Source: CAZHEV01 sp964531335 [NCBI: uncultured bacterium]
GTDB lineage: Bacteria > Eisenbacteria > RBG-16-71-46 > CAZHEV01
Direction: 5' to 3'
Assembly: GCA_964531335.1 (NCBI GenBank)
Contig: CAZHEV010000004.1
Coordinates: 62,001-126,000, forward strand
DNA length: 64,000 nucleotides
In this document: one piece after another, positions 1-7,968 of the stretch
Layout: each line of letters opens with the position of its first letter
Numbering within the stretch: the first letter of the stretch is position 1
Notes under the pieces: generated by a model
The model's input: the letters and a program-made list of their open reading frames with translations, nothing else
The model's database searches: none
What the model was told of the DNA's origin: nothing
Program-made: the position numbers and the translations under genes

Positions 1-1
1 G

Positions 2-940
2 ATGTCGTTCCTGTACGGGATCAGCGGGTCCACTTCCGTGGCGGCCGTGGCGGCGGCCCTGTCCTCCGGCCAGGCCTCGTTCGGAGTCGCCGTCGTGGGC
101 ATGCTGCTCGTGCTGGTAGGCTTCGCGTTCAAGATGACCGTGGTCCCGTTCCACATGTGGGTCCCGGACACCTATCAGGGCGCCCCGACCCCGGTCACGG
201 CTTACTTCTCGGTGGTCTCCAAGACCGCCGGGCTCGCCCTTCTAATCAGAGTGCTGGTTTCGCTTCAAGACGCGTTCGTGTCCCTGGCCGTGGACTGGAG
301 GGCCCTCTTTGTCATCCTGTCGGCCATAACCATGATCCTGGGCACCGTCGTCGGCGTCGTCCAGACGAACGTGAAGAGGCTCCTGGCTTACTCCAGCATC
401 GCGCACGTGGGTTACATGTTCATCGGCGTCGCGGTGGGCACAAGCGAGGGTTTCGAGAGCGTAATTGTTTATCTCATAACATATATATTTATGACCGTGG
501 GCGCGTTCCTCGTCGTCACCGCCGTGTCGAAAGTGACCGGAGGCGACGACCTCGAGCATTTCACGAACCTGCAGGCGAGGGCTCCGCTGCTGGCGGTTAC
601 CATGGCGATATTCCTTCTGTCGCTGGCGGGCATACCTCCTCTCGCCGGATTCATCGGAAAGTTCAAAGTGTTCGCGGCCGCGATCGAGGAGGGAAGCGCC
701 CCTTCGCTCGCGCTGGCCGTAATCGGGATCCTGACCAGCGTTGTGAGCCTCTTCTTCTACTGCAAGGTCCTCCGGGTCATGTACCTTGTCAAGGAGGAGC
801 CGGGCCTGGGAACCATCAAGGTCTCCCTCCCCATGCGGGCGGCGGTTGTGACCTCCGCCGTCTTCACTGTGCTAATCTGTATATATCCGGCCCCCTTCCT
901 TCGCCTGGCGGAGGCCTCCACCATTATGTGGCCCCTCTAG
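2..940 (+). CDS. nuoN: NADH-quinone oxidoreductase subunit N (NuoN), 5' truncated by the window edge
   Basis: C-terminal part of the proton-pumping membrane subunit NuoN of respiratory complex I. The visible 312 residues hold about nine hydrophobic helices. They carry the Proton_antipo_M signature region 'FKMTVVPFHMWVPDTYQGAP', with the conserved Lys and His of the antiporter-like channel, and a later Lys in 'NVKRLLAYSSIAHVGYM', which is typical of this family. The frame is open to the first base, so the ATG at 2 is an internal Met and the real start lies outside the window. NuoN is normally the last gene of the nuo operon, and a terminator-like hairpin follows within 60 bases, which fits the end of that operon. 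NuoL or NuoM is less likely because the conserved block and length match NuoN better. Confidence 0.93.
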   Translation: MSFLYGISGSTSVAAVAAALSSGQASFGVAVVGMLLVLVGFAFKMTVVPFHMWVPDTYQGAPTPVTAYFSVVSKTAGLALLIRVLVSLQDAFVSLAVDWRALFVILSAITMILGTVVGVVQTNVKRLLAYSSIAHVGYMFIGVAVGTSEGFESVIVYLITYIFMTVGAFLVVTAVSKVTGGDDLEHFTNLQARAPLLAVTMAIFLLSLAGIPPLAGFIGKFKVFAAAIEEGSAPSLALAVIGILTSVVSLFFYCKVLRVMYLVKEEPGLGTIKVSLPMRAAVVTSAVFTVLICIYPAPFLRLAEASTIMWPL

Positions 941-958
941 GGCCCTCCTCGACGGTCT

Positions 959-995
959 GCCGGGCGCGGAAGGGCGATCGGCCCCGGCTCTTTTT
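959..995 (+). terminator. Probable rho-independent terminator after nuoN
   Basis: GCCGGG at 959-964 pairs with CCCGGC at 983-988 and is followed by TCTTTTT at 989-995. The stem is only 6 bp and the loop is 18 nt, so strength is uncertain. A second perfect stem without a T tract (8 bp, 1002-1009 with 1013-1020) follows just before hemA. Confidence 0.5.
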
Positions 996-1046
996 CCCGC
1001 CGGCGCCGCGCGGCGGCGCCGCGGGCGGGGGGTGAAACTAGTACGC

Positions 1047-2366
1047 ATGGAAGTGGTGTTGGTGGGGCTCAGCTACAGGACGGCCCCGGTCTCCATACTC
1101 GAGAAGACCTCGGTTCCGTCGGACCGCTACGCCGAGGTGCTGAAGGACCTGCTGGATAAGGCCCGGTTGAGCGAGGTCGTGGGCCTGTTCACGTGCAACC
1201 GGAGCGAGTTCTACGCGGCGGCCCCCGACCGCTTCGAGGCGATCGCCGGAATCACCGAGTTCATCGAGAGGCTGAGCGGTACGCCCGCAGAGGAGTTGGA
1301 CGGAAGGCTCTACAAGCTCGGCGGCGCAAAGGCGGCGCGGCACCTGATGGGCGTGGCTTCCAGCCTGGACTCCATGGTGCTCGGAGAGACTCAGATACAA
1401 TCGCAGGTCAAGGACGCGATGCTCCGGGCCGCCGCGGCCGAGACGGCCGGGCCCGTTCTTCAGAGGCTCTTCAACTCGGCGCTCAACGCGGGCAAGAAGG
1501 TCAGGAGCCGGACCGCCCTCGGCGAGCTGACCGTCTCGATAAGCTCCACCGCGGTCGAGCTGGCGGGAAAGGCTTTCGGCGGCCTGAGGGGGCACAGCGC
1601 GCTTGTGGTCGGCGCGGGCGAGACGGCGGAGCTGGCCATGCCGCATCTGAAATCCGGCGGCGTCGATCCGATGTACGTAGCCAGCAGGACCACCGCGCGC
1701 GCCGAGAAGCTGGCCGGCAAGTACGAGGCCCGGCCTATCGCGTTCAACGCAATCGCCGAGGCGCTGGCGGGAGCGGATATAGTCCTCATTGCGACGAGCG
1801 CGCCTCACTACGTTATCCACTGGCCGGAGATCGAGGAGGCGATGTACCGCCGCCGCAACAGACCGATGTTCATTCTGGACATGTCCGTGCCCAGGAACGT
1901 GGAGCCGGTGGTCGGAGATATCCAGAACGTCCACCTTTGCAACATAGACGATCTGGAGGAGATAGCGGCCCTGAACAGGCGCCGCCGCTCCCAGGCAGTG
2001 GGCGCGGCGCTGGAGCTGGTGCGGAAGGAGGCGACCGAGTTCGAACGATGGATGAGGGGGCTCGAGGTCGTCCCCACGCTTGTGTCTCTCAGAGAGAAGG
2101 TCGATGGCATCAAGGCGGAGGAGGAGGCGAAGCTGCTCAAGAAGCTGGACCATCTTTCGCAGAGGGACAGAGAGGCGATAAAGCGGTTCGGCGACTCTCT
2201 GGTGAAGAAGATCCTCCATGAGCCGAGCGTCCGCCTCAGGCAAGGCCGTGACCCACAGATGAGAGCGAAGCTGATGGAGTCGGTGAGGACGCTGTTCGAC
2301 CTGAAGGCCAAGGATGGGGCAGGCCGGGACGGCGGAGACAGCGAAACCCGCGGGGGTGACGAGTGA
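1047..2366 (+). CDS. hemA: Glutamyl-tRNA reductase (HemA)
   Basis: Reduces glutamyl-tRNA(Glu) to glutamate-1-semialdehyde with NADPH, the first committed step of C5 tetrapyrrole synthesis. The N-terminal block 'VLVGLSYRTAPVSILEK' and the catalytic Cys in 'LFTCNRSEFY' are present. They are followed by the NADP-binding Rossmann part ('ALVVGAGETAELA') and the helical dimerisation domain after about residue 315. I use the ATG at 1047 because HemA proteins normally begin exactly at this block; an in-frame GTG at 1032 would add five residues. Length of 439 aa is usual. The rest of the heme genes sit 41 kb away, so hemA is split from hemC-cobA/hemD-hemB-hemL. It overlaps the following VanZ-like gene by 4 bp. 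Confidence 0.96.
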   Translation: MEVVLVGLSYRTAPVSILEKTSVPSDRYAEVLKDLLDKARLSEVVGLFTCNRSEFYAAAPDRFEAIAGITEFIERLSGTPAEELDGRLYKLGGAKAARHLMGVASSLDSMVLGETQIQSQVKDAMLRAAAAETAGPVLQRLFNSALNAGKKVRSRTALGELTVSISSTAVELAGKAFGGLRGHSALVVGAGETAELAMPHLKSGGVDPMYVASRTTARAEKLAGKYEARPIAFNAIAEALAGADIVLIATSAPHYVIHWPEIEEAMYRRRNRPMFILDMSVPRNVEPVVGDIQNVHLCNIDDLEEIAALNRRRRSQAVGAALELVRKEATEFERWMRGLEVVPTLVSLREKVDGIKAEEEAKLLKKLDHLSQRDREAIKRFGDSLVKKILHEPSVRLRQGRDPQMRAKLMESVRTLFDLKAKDGAGRDGGDSETRGGDE

Positions 2367-2770
2367 GCGGCGGAACGCGCGCCGGGGGGATGATCTTCCG
2401 CTGGGGGCCGGTGGCGATCTATGTGCTGCTGATATTCTACCTGTCCTCCTTGAGCGATCCCCCAGGGGCGCCGAGAGTGCCCCACTTCGACAAGTTGGTC
2501 CATCTCGCGGAGTACGCGGTGCTGGGGTTTCTGATAGGAAGGGCCCTGGGTCTCACCGGGAAGCGCGACAGGTACCTCGTGTTCCTGGCGATCTCGGCGG
2601 GGATCGGAGCGGGTGTGGCTCTGGCGGACGAGCTCTACCAGAGTACGGTCTCAGGCAGAGACGCCAGCCCACTGGATTTCCTGGCGAACCTCGCGGGGCT
2701 GTCCCTTTCCCTGGTCCTGCTGAGGGCGTTGGCCGCCCGCAGGGGAGGGGAGGCAACCTCGACGGAATAG
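2363..2770 (+). CDS. VanZ-like small membrane protein
   Basis: A 135-residue membrane protein with about four hydrophobic helices. The pattern 'HFDKLVHLAEYAVLGFLIG' followed by 'ALADELYQSTVSGRDASPLDFLANLAG' is the typical VanZ-like family layout, including the conserved His and acidic residues near the membrane. Biochemical function of this family is mostly unknown; in VanZ it is linked to teicoplanin resistance. The GTG start at 2363 lies inside the hemA stop (GTGA overlap), so translation is probably coupled to hemA. No partner gene suggests a specific role here. Confidence 0.8.
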   Translation: MSGGTRAGGMIFRWGPVAIYVLLIFYLSSLSDPPGAPRVPHFDKLVHLAEYAVLGFLIGRALGLTGKRDRYLVFLAISAGIGAGVALADELYQSTVSGRDASPLDFLANLAGLSLSLVLLRALAARRGGEATSTE

Positions 2771-2818
2771 CAACCCCATGCGGCACAATAGGTTGAGGTG
2801 AGATTTGCTTGAAATCTC

Positions 2819-2846
2819 TTGACACCCGAAGCGAGGCGATGATAGC
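2819..2846 (+). promoter_or_regulatory. Sigma-70 promoter candidate for the structured RNA
   Basis: Perfect -35 TTGACA at 2819-2824. A weak -10 (GATAGC at 2841-2846) follows after 16 bases. Transcription would start near 2850-2853, exactly where the closing stem of the candidate RNA begins. Confidence 0.5.
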
Positions 2847-2848
2847 CT

Positions 2849-3017
2849 GAGGCTCCGAGAGGGCGGCAAGAAAGCGATGGAAAGCCTTTGTGCGGCAGAG
2901 AGCGGAGCTTGTAGAGGTACCCCGATCTGCTGAAAGAACCCCGGTGCCATACTCCCGTGTCCTGCTCGAGAGACTGCGGCCTTTCGCGGTCGGAGAGCAT
3001 CCCTCAAGAGAGACCTC
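2849..3017 (+). ncRNA. Candidate 6S-like regulatory RNA
   Basis: A run of nested complementary segments forms one long imperfect rod. GAGG 2849-2852 pairs with 3014-3017, CTC 2853-2855 with 3010-3012, and GAGGG 2859-2863 with 3001-3005. Then comes an open region of about 31 nt on the 5' side and 23 nt on the 3' side. Apical stems follow: GCAG 2895-2898 with 2974-2977, GAGC 2905-2908 with 2964-2967, and GGTACC 2916-2921 with 2943-2948. A closing stem, a large central bubble and an interrupted apical stem in about 170 nt is the known architecture of 6S RNA, which binds the sigma-70 RNA polymerase holoenzyme. A TTGACA promoter sits at the right distance. The assignment rests on hand-drawn pairing only; another small RNA or a phoH leader structure is possible. 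Confidence 0.42.
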
Positions 3018-3124
3018 CCCTGATCGATTACATTAGAGACGAAGTATATGAAGTACTCTGGTCTGAGGGACCGCGCGGGAATGCGCGACCGATTCGCTGA
3101 AGGGAGCGGAGCGAGAATCCGGAG

Positions 3125-4105
3125 ATGGCCGCAGAGAAGACCGTAACAGAGAGAATATCGATCCCCGACATAGACCCGGTGCTGCTCCTCGGATTCGGCG
3201 ACCAGAACCTCAGGCTCTTGGAGGAACGGCTTTCGGCCCGGCTCCACGTAAGGGACAGCGTCGTGACGATAAAAGGGGCCAGGGCGGAAGTCGGCGTTGC
3301 AGTGAAAGTGCTTGATAGGCTTGCGGTTATAGCCGGCAGGGGCCGCGCGGTGGACGAGAACGACGTCCTCTTCGCCATAGCGGAGGCGGCCGGCGGCGTC
3401 GAAGGGACAGAATCCGAGGGCCTCGACAAAGGATCGATCAGGGTAGAGAAGGGGGTAATCCGGCCGAAATCAGTCGGGCAGGCCAAGTATGTGGAGGCGA
3501 TAAGACGGTACGACCTGGTCTTCGCCATCGGGCCGGCCGGCACCGGCAAGACCTACCTCGCCGTGGCGAAAGCGGTTGAGGCCCTGAAGGCGCGGGCCGT
3601 GGAGCGGATCCTCCTCGTAAGGCCCGCCGTTGAGGCAGGCGAGAGCCTGGGCTTTCTCCCGGGGGACTACCAGGAGAAGATCGACCCTTACCTAAGGCCT
3701 CTGTACGACTCCCTGCGCGACATGATGAGCTACGACAGGATCAGAAGGTTCCTCGAACTCGGGGTTCTGGAGGTCGCGCCGCTCGCCTACATGAGGGGGC
3801 GGACCCTGAGCCGGGCGTATGTCATCCTGGACGAGGCGCAGAACACGACTGTCGGGCAGATGAAGATGTTTCTGACCCGCCTGGGTCTGAACTCGAAGGC
3901 CGTGGTGACGGGGGACGTGACTCAGATAGACCTGCCGGTGTCCGAGACCTCGGGGCTGGTACAGGCCAGAACGATACTGGACGGGATAGAAGGCATAAAG
4001 TTCTGTAGCTTCACGGAGGCCGACGTAGTAAGGCACAGGCTGGTGAAAGATATAATCAAGGCCTTCGACGCGCACGTGCGTAAGAACGCCAAACGCGGCA
4101 AGTGA
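3125..4105 (+). CDS. PhoH family P-loop NTPase (YbeZ type)
   Basis: A 326-residue PhoH-like ATPase of the YbeZ branch, thought to work with YbeY in rRNA processing and ribosome quality control. The N-terminal part ('IPDIDPVLLLGFGDQNLRLL') matches the usual YbeZ leader domain. Walker A is 'GPAGTGKT' and Walker B is 'YVILDEAQNTT'. The ybeY gene follows after one large gene, which supports the YbeZ assignment. The start has a weak CGGAG directly before the ATG. Nothing unusual is seen in the core motifs. Confidence 0.92.
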   Translation: MAAEKTVTERISIPDIDPVLLLGFGDQNLRLLEERLSARLHVRDSVVTIKGARAEVGVAVKVLDRLAVIAGRGRAVDENDVLFAIAEAAGGVEGTESEGLDKGSIRVEKGVIRPKSVGQAKYVEAIRRYDLVFAIGPAGTGKTYLAVAKAVEALKARAVERILLVRPAVEAGESLGFLPGDYQEKIDPYLRPLYDSLRDMMSYDRIRRFLELGVLEVAPLAYMRGRTLSRAYVILDEAQNTTVGQMKMFLTRLGLNSKAVVTGDVTQIDLPVSETSGLVQARTILDGIEGIKFCSFTEADVVRHRLVKDIIKAFDAHVRKNAKRGK

Positions 4106-4151
4106 GATCCACGCCCGGCCCGGGGGCGCGGGCGGAGATCAGAGGAGCGGC

Positions 4152-6455
4152 GTGAACGATAAGAAGAAAGAGAAGAACAGCCGGAAGATAGTAAACCTGA
4201 GGGTCCGGCGCTTGAAACAAGACTCTCCCAATGGAGTCCCGCAGCCGGCAGGCAAACCGTTTGTGGCCCGGCTGGCCGCCGTATGGAGGCGGTGGGGCAG
4301 GAAGAGCCTGATGGCGGCCTCCGTCGTCGCCGCCGCGTGCTTCCTCTTTCCGTCGGCCGCCTACTTTCAGGCCGAGGAGTTCCAGGTCGGCGCGATCGCC
4401 AAGCGCGACGTGGTGGCCCCGGTCAGCTTCCAGGTGTTCAAGGACAGGGGGCGGCTGGAGAAGGAGAGGGACCGCGAGGCCGTCAAGGTGGCGCCCGTCT
4501 TCGTGTTCGACGAGGCGGCCGTTGACAGGAGCCGAAGAAGCTTCAGGGCCTTTGTCGAGCGCCTTCAAACCGCCGCGGAGAACGACTCCCTCACCAGCAT
4601 CGAGCGCACGGCCATGCTGAGCGAGATCGGCGAGCAAGTGTCTCCTCTCGCCGTCCTGACCCTCGCCGACGACCGTATGGGCGCGGACCTGCGCGAGAAG
4701 ATAGAGAGCTTCATGGACTCCCTGCTCGCCGCGGGGGTGATGGCCGAGAAGACCAGCGAAGACCTCGGCGCAAGCCAGATGGTCACGATCGTGCGCGGGA
4801 AGACGGAGTTCAACCGCCGGCTCAACGAGGTCTATGACAGCTGGGACGTGAAGCAGGCGGCCAGGAGGAAGGCCGAGGAGCTGTTCGGAGACGACAGGGA
4901 CCGCAAGCGCGCCTTCGTGGAGGCGGTCACGACGTTCGTGACGCCCAACCTTCGTTACGATGCCGGGGAGACAGAGGCACGCAGGGCCCAGGCGAGAGAG
5001 AGCGTATCGGAGTTCCAGGGCACCGTGCTCAAGGACGAGCTGATACTCCGAAAGCACGAGAGGATAACGCACGAGCACGCGCGCAAGCTGGAATCGCTCG
5101 CCTACAGGCAGAGACAGCAATTGCAGGCCGAGGGCATCTGGCAGAAGCTGCATCCCATAGCCGGAAGGCTCGTGTTGAGCGCTTTGCTGCTGGCCATCTT
5201 CGCGTCCTATCTGAAAATGCACAGGCCCGACATCTACAAGGACCACAGGGCCCTGTCCGTCGTCACGGCGTCGACGCTCCTGGTCCTCGCGCTCGCCTCG
5301 GTGGTCGTCAACTTCACGGAGGCGTCGCCGTTCGTCATCCCCGTGGCCGTGGCGCCTATACTCGTGACCCTCCTGCTGGACGACAGGGTGGCCATACTCA
5401 TGACCATGTTGTTGAGCGTCATGGTCGGGACGGTGGCCAGTCCGGCGCTGCCGTTCATAGTGGCCTCGATGGTCGCCGGGATAGCCGGTGTGTACACGGC
5501 GGTGCGCATCAGAAGGCGCAGCCAGTTCTACAGGGCGCTTCTTTTCGTGTTCCTCGGCTACGTGGCCTCCCTTTCGGCGATAAATCTGATGAGGGGCGTT
5601 CCGCTGCCTGACATGGCGGCCGACGCGGGTTGGGCGGCCCTAAACGCCACGCTGGCCACCATGATCACGGTGATAGTGCTGCCCGTCTTCGAGATGTTCT
5701 CGGGCATCAGCACGGACATCACTTTGCTGGAGCTCTCGGACCTGAACCGCCCTCTGCTCAAGCGCATGATGCTCGAGGCGCCGGGGACGTATCACCACAG
5801 CATGATAGTGGGCCAGCTCGCGGAGGCGGGGGCGGAGGCCATGGGAGCCAACGCGCTCCTGGCCAGGGTCGGCGCCTACTATCACGACATAGGTAAGCTG
5901 GCAAAGCCGCAGTACTTCAGCGAGAACGATCCGGCAAGCAAGGGCCGGCATGACAGGCTCACTCCTACGATGAGTTGTCTGATACTCGGAAGCCATGTCA
6001 AGGACGGGCTGGACCTGGGCAGGGAGGAAAAGCTGCCCAAGGCGATACTCGATTTCGTCAAGGAGCATCACGGCAACACTCTGATGGCGTTTTTCTATCA
6101 CAAGGCGCTCGAGATGGATCCCAGCATCCAGGAGCAGGACTATCGCTACCCCGGGCCTTCGCCGAGATCGAAAGAGACCGCCATCGTAATGCTCGCGGAC
6201 GCTTCGGAGGCGGCCTCGCGCTCATTGGCCGAGCCGAGCCCGAGTCGCCTGCGGAGCCTCGTCAAGAGAATAATCGACAGCAGGGCGAACGAGGGTCAGT
6301 TGGATCAGTGCCAGCTTACGCTGAGGGAGATCGCTTTGATAAAGGAGAGCTTCGTCAAGGTTCTCGTGGCGGTCTTCCACGGCAGGGTCCCCTATCCCGC
6401 GCTGCCGGCCAAGAAGACCTACAGTGAGAGTCACATTCGGAAATCCTCAGAGTAA
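4152..6455 (+). CDS. 7TM-HD membrane phosphohydrolase (PgpH/YqfF type)
   Basis: 767-residue protein with one membrane segment near residue 50, a large extracytoplasmic 7TMR-HDED region, a block of about seven helices (roughly residues 335-530) and a cytoplasmic HD domain. The metal-binding pattern is complete: 'HHSMIVGQLAE', then 'YYHDIGKLAKP', a later His in 'ILGSHVKDG', and 'EHHGN'. Characterised members (PgpH of Listeria) hydrolyse the signal nucleotide c-di-AMP. No diadenylate cyclase lies in the window, so the substrate is inferred from family. The gene starts with GTG and overlaps ybeY by 32 bp. The gene order phoH, 7TM-HD, ybeY, CBS proteins, recO is common in bacteria. Confidence 0.9.
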   Translation: MNDKKKEKNSRKIVNLRVRRLKQDSPNGVPQPAGKPFVARLAAVWRRWGRKSLMAASVVAAACFLFPSAAYFQAEEFQVGAIAKRDVVAPVSFQVFKDRGRLEKERDREAVKVAPVFVFDEAAVDRSRRSFRAFVERLQTAAENDSLTSIERTAMLSEIGEQVSPLAVLTLADDRMGADLREKIESFMDSLLAAGVMAEKTSEDLGASQMVTIVRGKTEFNRRLNEVYDSWDVKQAARRKAEELFGDDRDRKRAFVEAVTTFVTPNLRYDAGETEARRAQARESVSEFQGTVLKDELILRKHERITHEHARKLESLAYRQRQQLQAEGIWQKLHPIAGRLVLSALLLAIFASYLKMHRPDIYKDHRALSVVTASTLLVLALASVVVNFTEASPFVIPVAVAPILVTLLLDDRVAILMTMLLSVMVGTVASPALPFIVASMVAGIAGVYTAVRIRRRSQFYRALLFVFLGYVASLSAINLMRGVPLPDMAADAGWAALNATLATMITVIVLPVFEMFSGISTDITLLELSDLNRPLLKRMMLEAPGTYHHSMIVGQLAEAGAEAMGANALLARVGAYYHDIGKLAKPQYFSENDPASKGRHDRLTPTMSCLILGSHVKDGLDLGREEKLPKAILDFVKEHHGNTLMAFFYHKALEMDPSIQEQDYRYPGPSPRSKETAIVMLADASEAASRSLAEPSPSRLRSLVKRIIDSRANEGQLDQCQLTLREIALIKESFVKVLVAVFHGRVPYPALPAKKTYSESHIRKSSE

Positions 6456-6915
6456 GATAGAGATCCGCAGGGCTCACGTCAGAAGGCTCGTCTCAGCGCT
6501 CGCACGCGCCGAGAAGATGAGGGGCGGGGAGGTGTCCCTCGTGTTCGTAAACGATTCCTACATCCGGGATCTGAACGCCAGGTATCGTGGAACGAGGAGG
6601 GCGACCGACGTGCTCGCCTTCCCGCTGGCCGACGAGGGCGTCGGCGGCGGAGGTCCGGACGAGGTTGGGGAAGGCCGGGATCTGCTGGGCGAGGTCTACA
6701 TAAGCACCGACAGGGCGGTCGAGCAGGCGAGACGGCATCATGTGGCTCTCAGCCGGGAGGTCGCCCGTCTCGTCGTACACGGCCTGCTGCATCTGTTCGG
6801 CTACGAGGACGACACGCGGTCGTCGCGCAGGGAGATGATACGGCGCCAGGAGGCTTTCTTGCGCGAACACCGCGACGTGGCGTCACAAGTGGCCGGACGG
6901 CCGCCGCGCCGTTGA
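6424..6915 (+). CDS. ybeY: YbeY-like endoribonuclease with an altered metal site
   Basis: 163-residue YbeY/UPF0054 protein, a metal-dependent RNase involved in 16S rRNA 3'-end maturation and ribosome quality control. The conserved 'NARYRGTRRATDVLAFPL' block with its Arg and the first two zinc ligands in 'HGLLHLFGYEDD' (His119, His123) are present. The third ligand, normally the His of 'GYDH', is Asp129 here. Asp can bind zinc, so the enzyme may still be active with changed metal properties. The GTG start lies 32 bp inside the preceding 7TM-HD gene; no later start keeps the conserved N-terminal strand. Confidence 0.87.
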   Translation: MRVTFGNPQSKIEIRRAHVRRLVSALARAEKMRGGEVSLVFVNDSYIRDLNARYRGTRRATDVLAFPLADEGVGGGGPDEVGEGRDLLGEVYISTDRAVEQARRHHVALSREVARLVVHGLLHLFGYEDDTRSSRREMIRRQEAFLREHRDVASQVAGRPPRR

Positions 6916-6921
6916 GGTACC

Positions 6922-7968
6922 TTGGATCCTTCGGATAACAGCGACTCGATAATCGCGATTGCCGCGACGACCGCCTTTCTGGCGGTCGCGGACTGGACAC
7001 TGTCATACTTCTGCGTGAGGTCGGGCGGACGCGGTCCCGCGTGCTGGATTCCGCTGAGGGCCGGGGTCAGGGCCGGCGAGGCGGGCGGCCTCTTCGGCCT
7101 TCTCGCCGCATCCGGGCTGGCGTTCCCCCTGTCCGCCGTTCTCGCCGCGGGCATCTACGCGGCGCTCACACTTCTGTTCGGGGATAGGCTCGCTGCGCGG
7201 CTTGCCGCGCCGGGCGCGCCGGGTCCGCGTCCCGGCGCGCCGGAGAGAGCCGCGTGCGAGGATCAGTCCGCGGCGGGGCTCTCCGTCGTCGTCTCCAGGG
7301 CGGAGCGGCTGAGGGACATCCCGGTCTCCAGCCTCATGGTCCCCAGGAAATCCATAACCGGCTGTGATGCCTCGACGAGCGTCGAAGAGGTCGCGGCCAT
7401 CATGCGCCGGACGGGTTTCTCCCGAATCATCGCATTCAGCAAGACGCTGGACAGGCCTCTGGGATTGGCCCATATCAAGGACATGCTTCCTCTGATGTAC
7501 GGCGGCAGGGCGCGCGAGCGCATAGAGCCTCTTCTCAGGCCTCTTGTCCTCATCCCCTCCAATAAGAGGGCGCTTGACCTGCTCCGCGACTTCCAGCGCC
7601 TGAAGAGAAGGGTGGGCATAGTGAGGGATCTCCAGGGAGAGAGGACGCTGGGACTCGTGAGCACGGAGGACATACTGGAAGAGATGGTGGGTGAGATTCA
7701 AGACGAGAGGGAGCTGCTCTCCGCCGCCCTCGAGTCCGGGGTGGCCCTGGTCAGGGGGGACCTCGAGGTTGGGGAGCTGATCGAAGGCCTCGGGCTTTCG
7801 CCGTCTCCGGAAAGGGCGGACCTGAGTCTCAGCGAGTTCGTGAAGTCATTGCTCGGAAGAGATCCCGACAAGGGAGACGTGGTCCATTTCAGGGGACTTC
7901 GCATGGAGGTCGAGGAGACGGTCAACGGAGACGTATGGATGGTTAGAATAGAGAGAGGCGAGACATGA
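6922..7968 (+). CDS. CBS-pair membrane protein with CorC/HlyC domain (first of a tandem pair)
   Basis: 348 residues: two or three hydrophobic segments in the first 90 residues, a linker rich in Gly, Ala and Pro, a CBS pair (about 118-240, starting 'IPVSSLMVPRKSITG') and a C-terminal CorC_HlyC (transporter-associated) domain. This resembles CorC/HlyC family proteins linked to magnesium or cobalt efflux, but the N-terminal membrane part is shorter and less conserved than a normal DUF21/CNNM domain. The start is TTG at 6922, seven bases after the ybeY stop. It overlaps the next, related gene by an ATGA. Confidence 0.8.
   Translation: MDPSDNSDSIIAIAATTAFLAVADWTLSYFCVRSGGRGPACWIPLRAGVRAGEAGGLFGLLAASGLAFPLSAVLAAGIYAALTLLFGDRLAARLAAPGAPGPRPGAPERAACEDQSAAGLSVVVSRAERLRDIPVSSLMVPRKSITGCDASTSVEEVAAIMRRTGFSRIIAFSKTLDRPLGLAHIKDMLPLMYGGRARERIEPLLRPLVLIPSNKRALDLLRDFQRLKRRVGIVRDLQGERTLGLVSTEDILEEMVGEIQDERELLSAALESGVALVRGDLEVGELIEGLGLSPSPERADLSLSEFVKSLLGRDPDKGDVVHFRGLRMEVEETVNGDVWMVRIERGET

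Larger units (their letters stand above)
2771..3124 (+). other. Non-coding gap between the VanZ-like gene and phoH
   Basis: 354 bases with no convincing protein gene. The first part holds a TTGACA promoter and a candidate structured RNA (described separately). The part from about 3018 to 3124 is the phoH leader; it contains a short GC hairpin (around 3070-3084) but no clear promoter. Confidence 0.7.

Noticed and set aside
4056-5246. Minus-strand open frame of 396 codons opposite the 7TM-HD gene
   Set aside because: Shadow of a conserved gene, with no recognisable domain.
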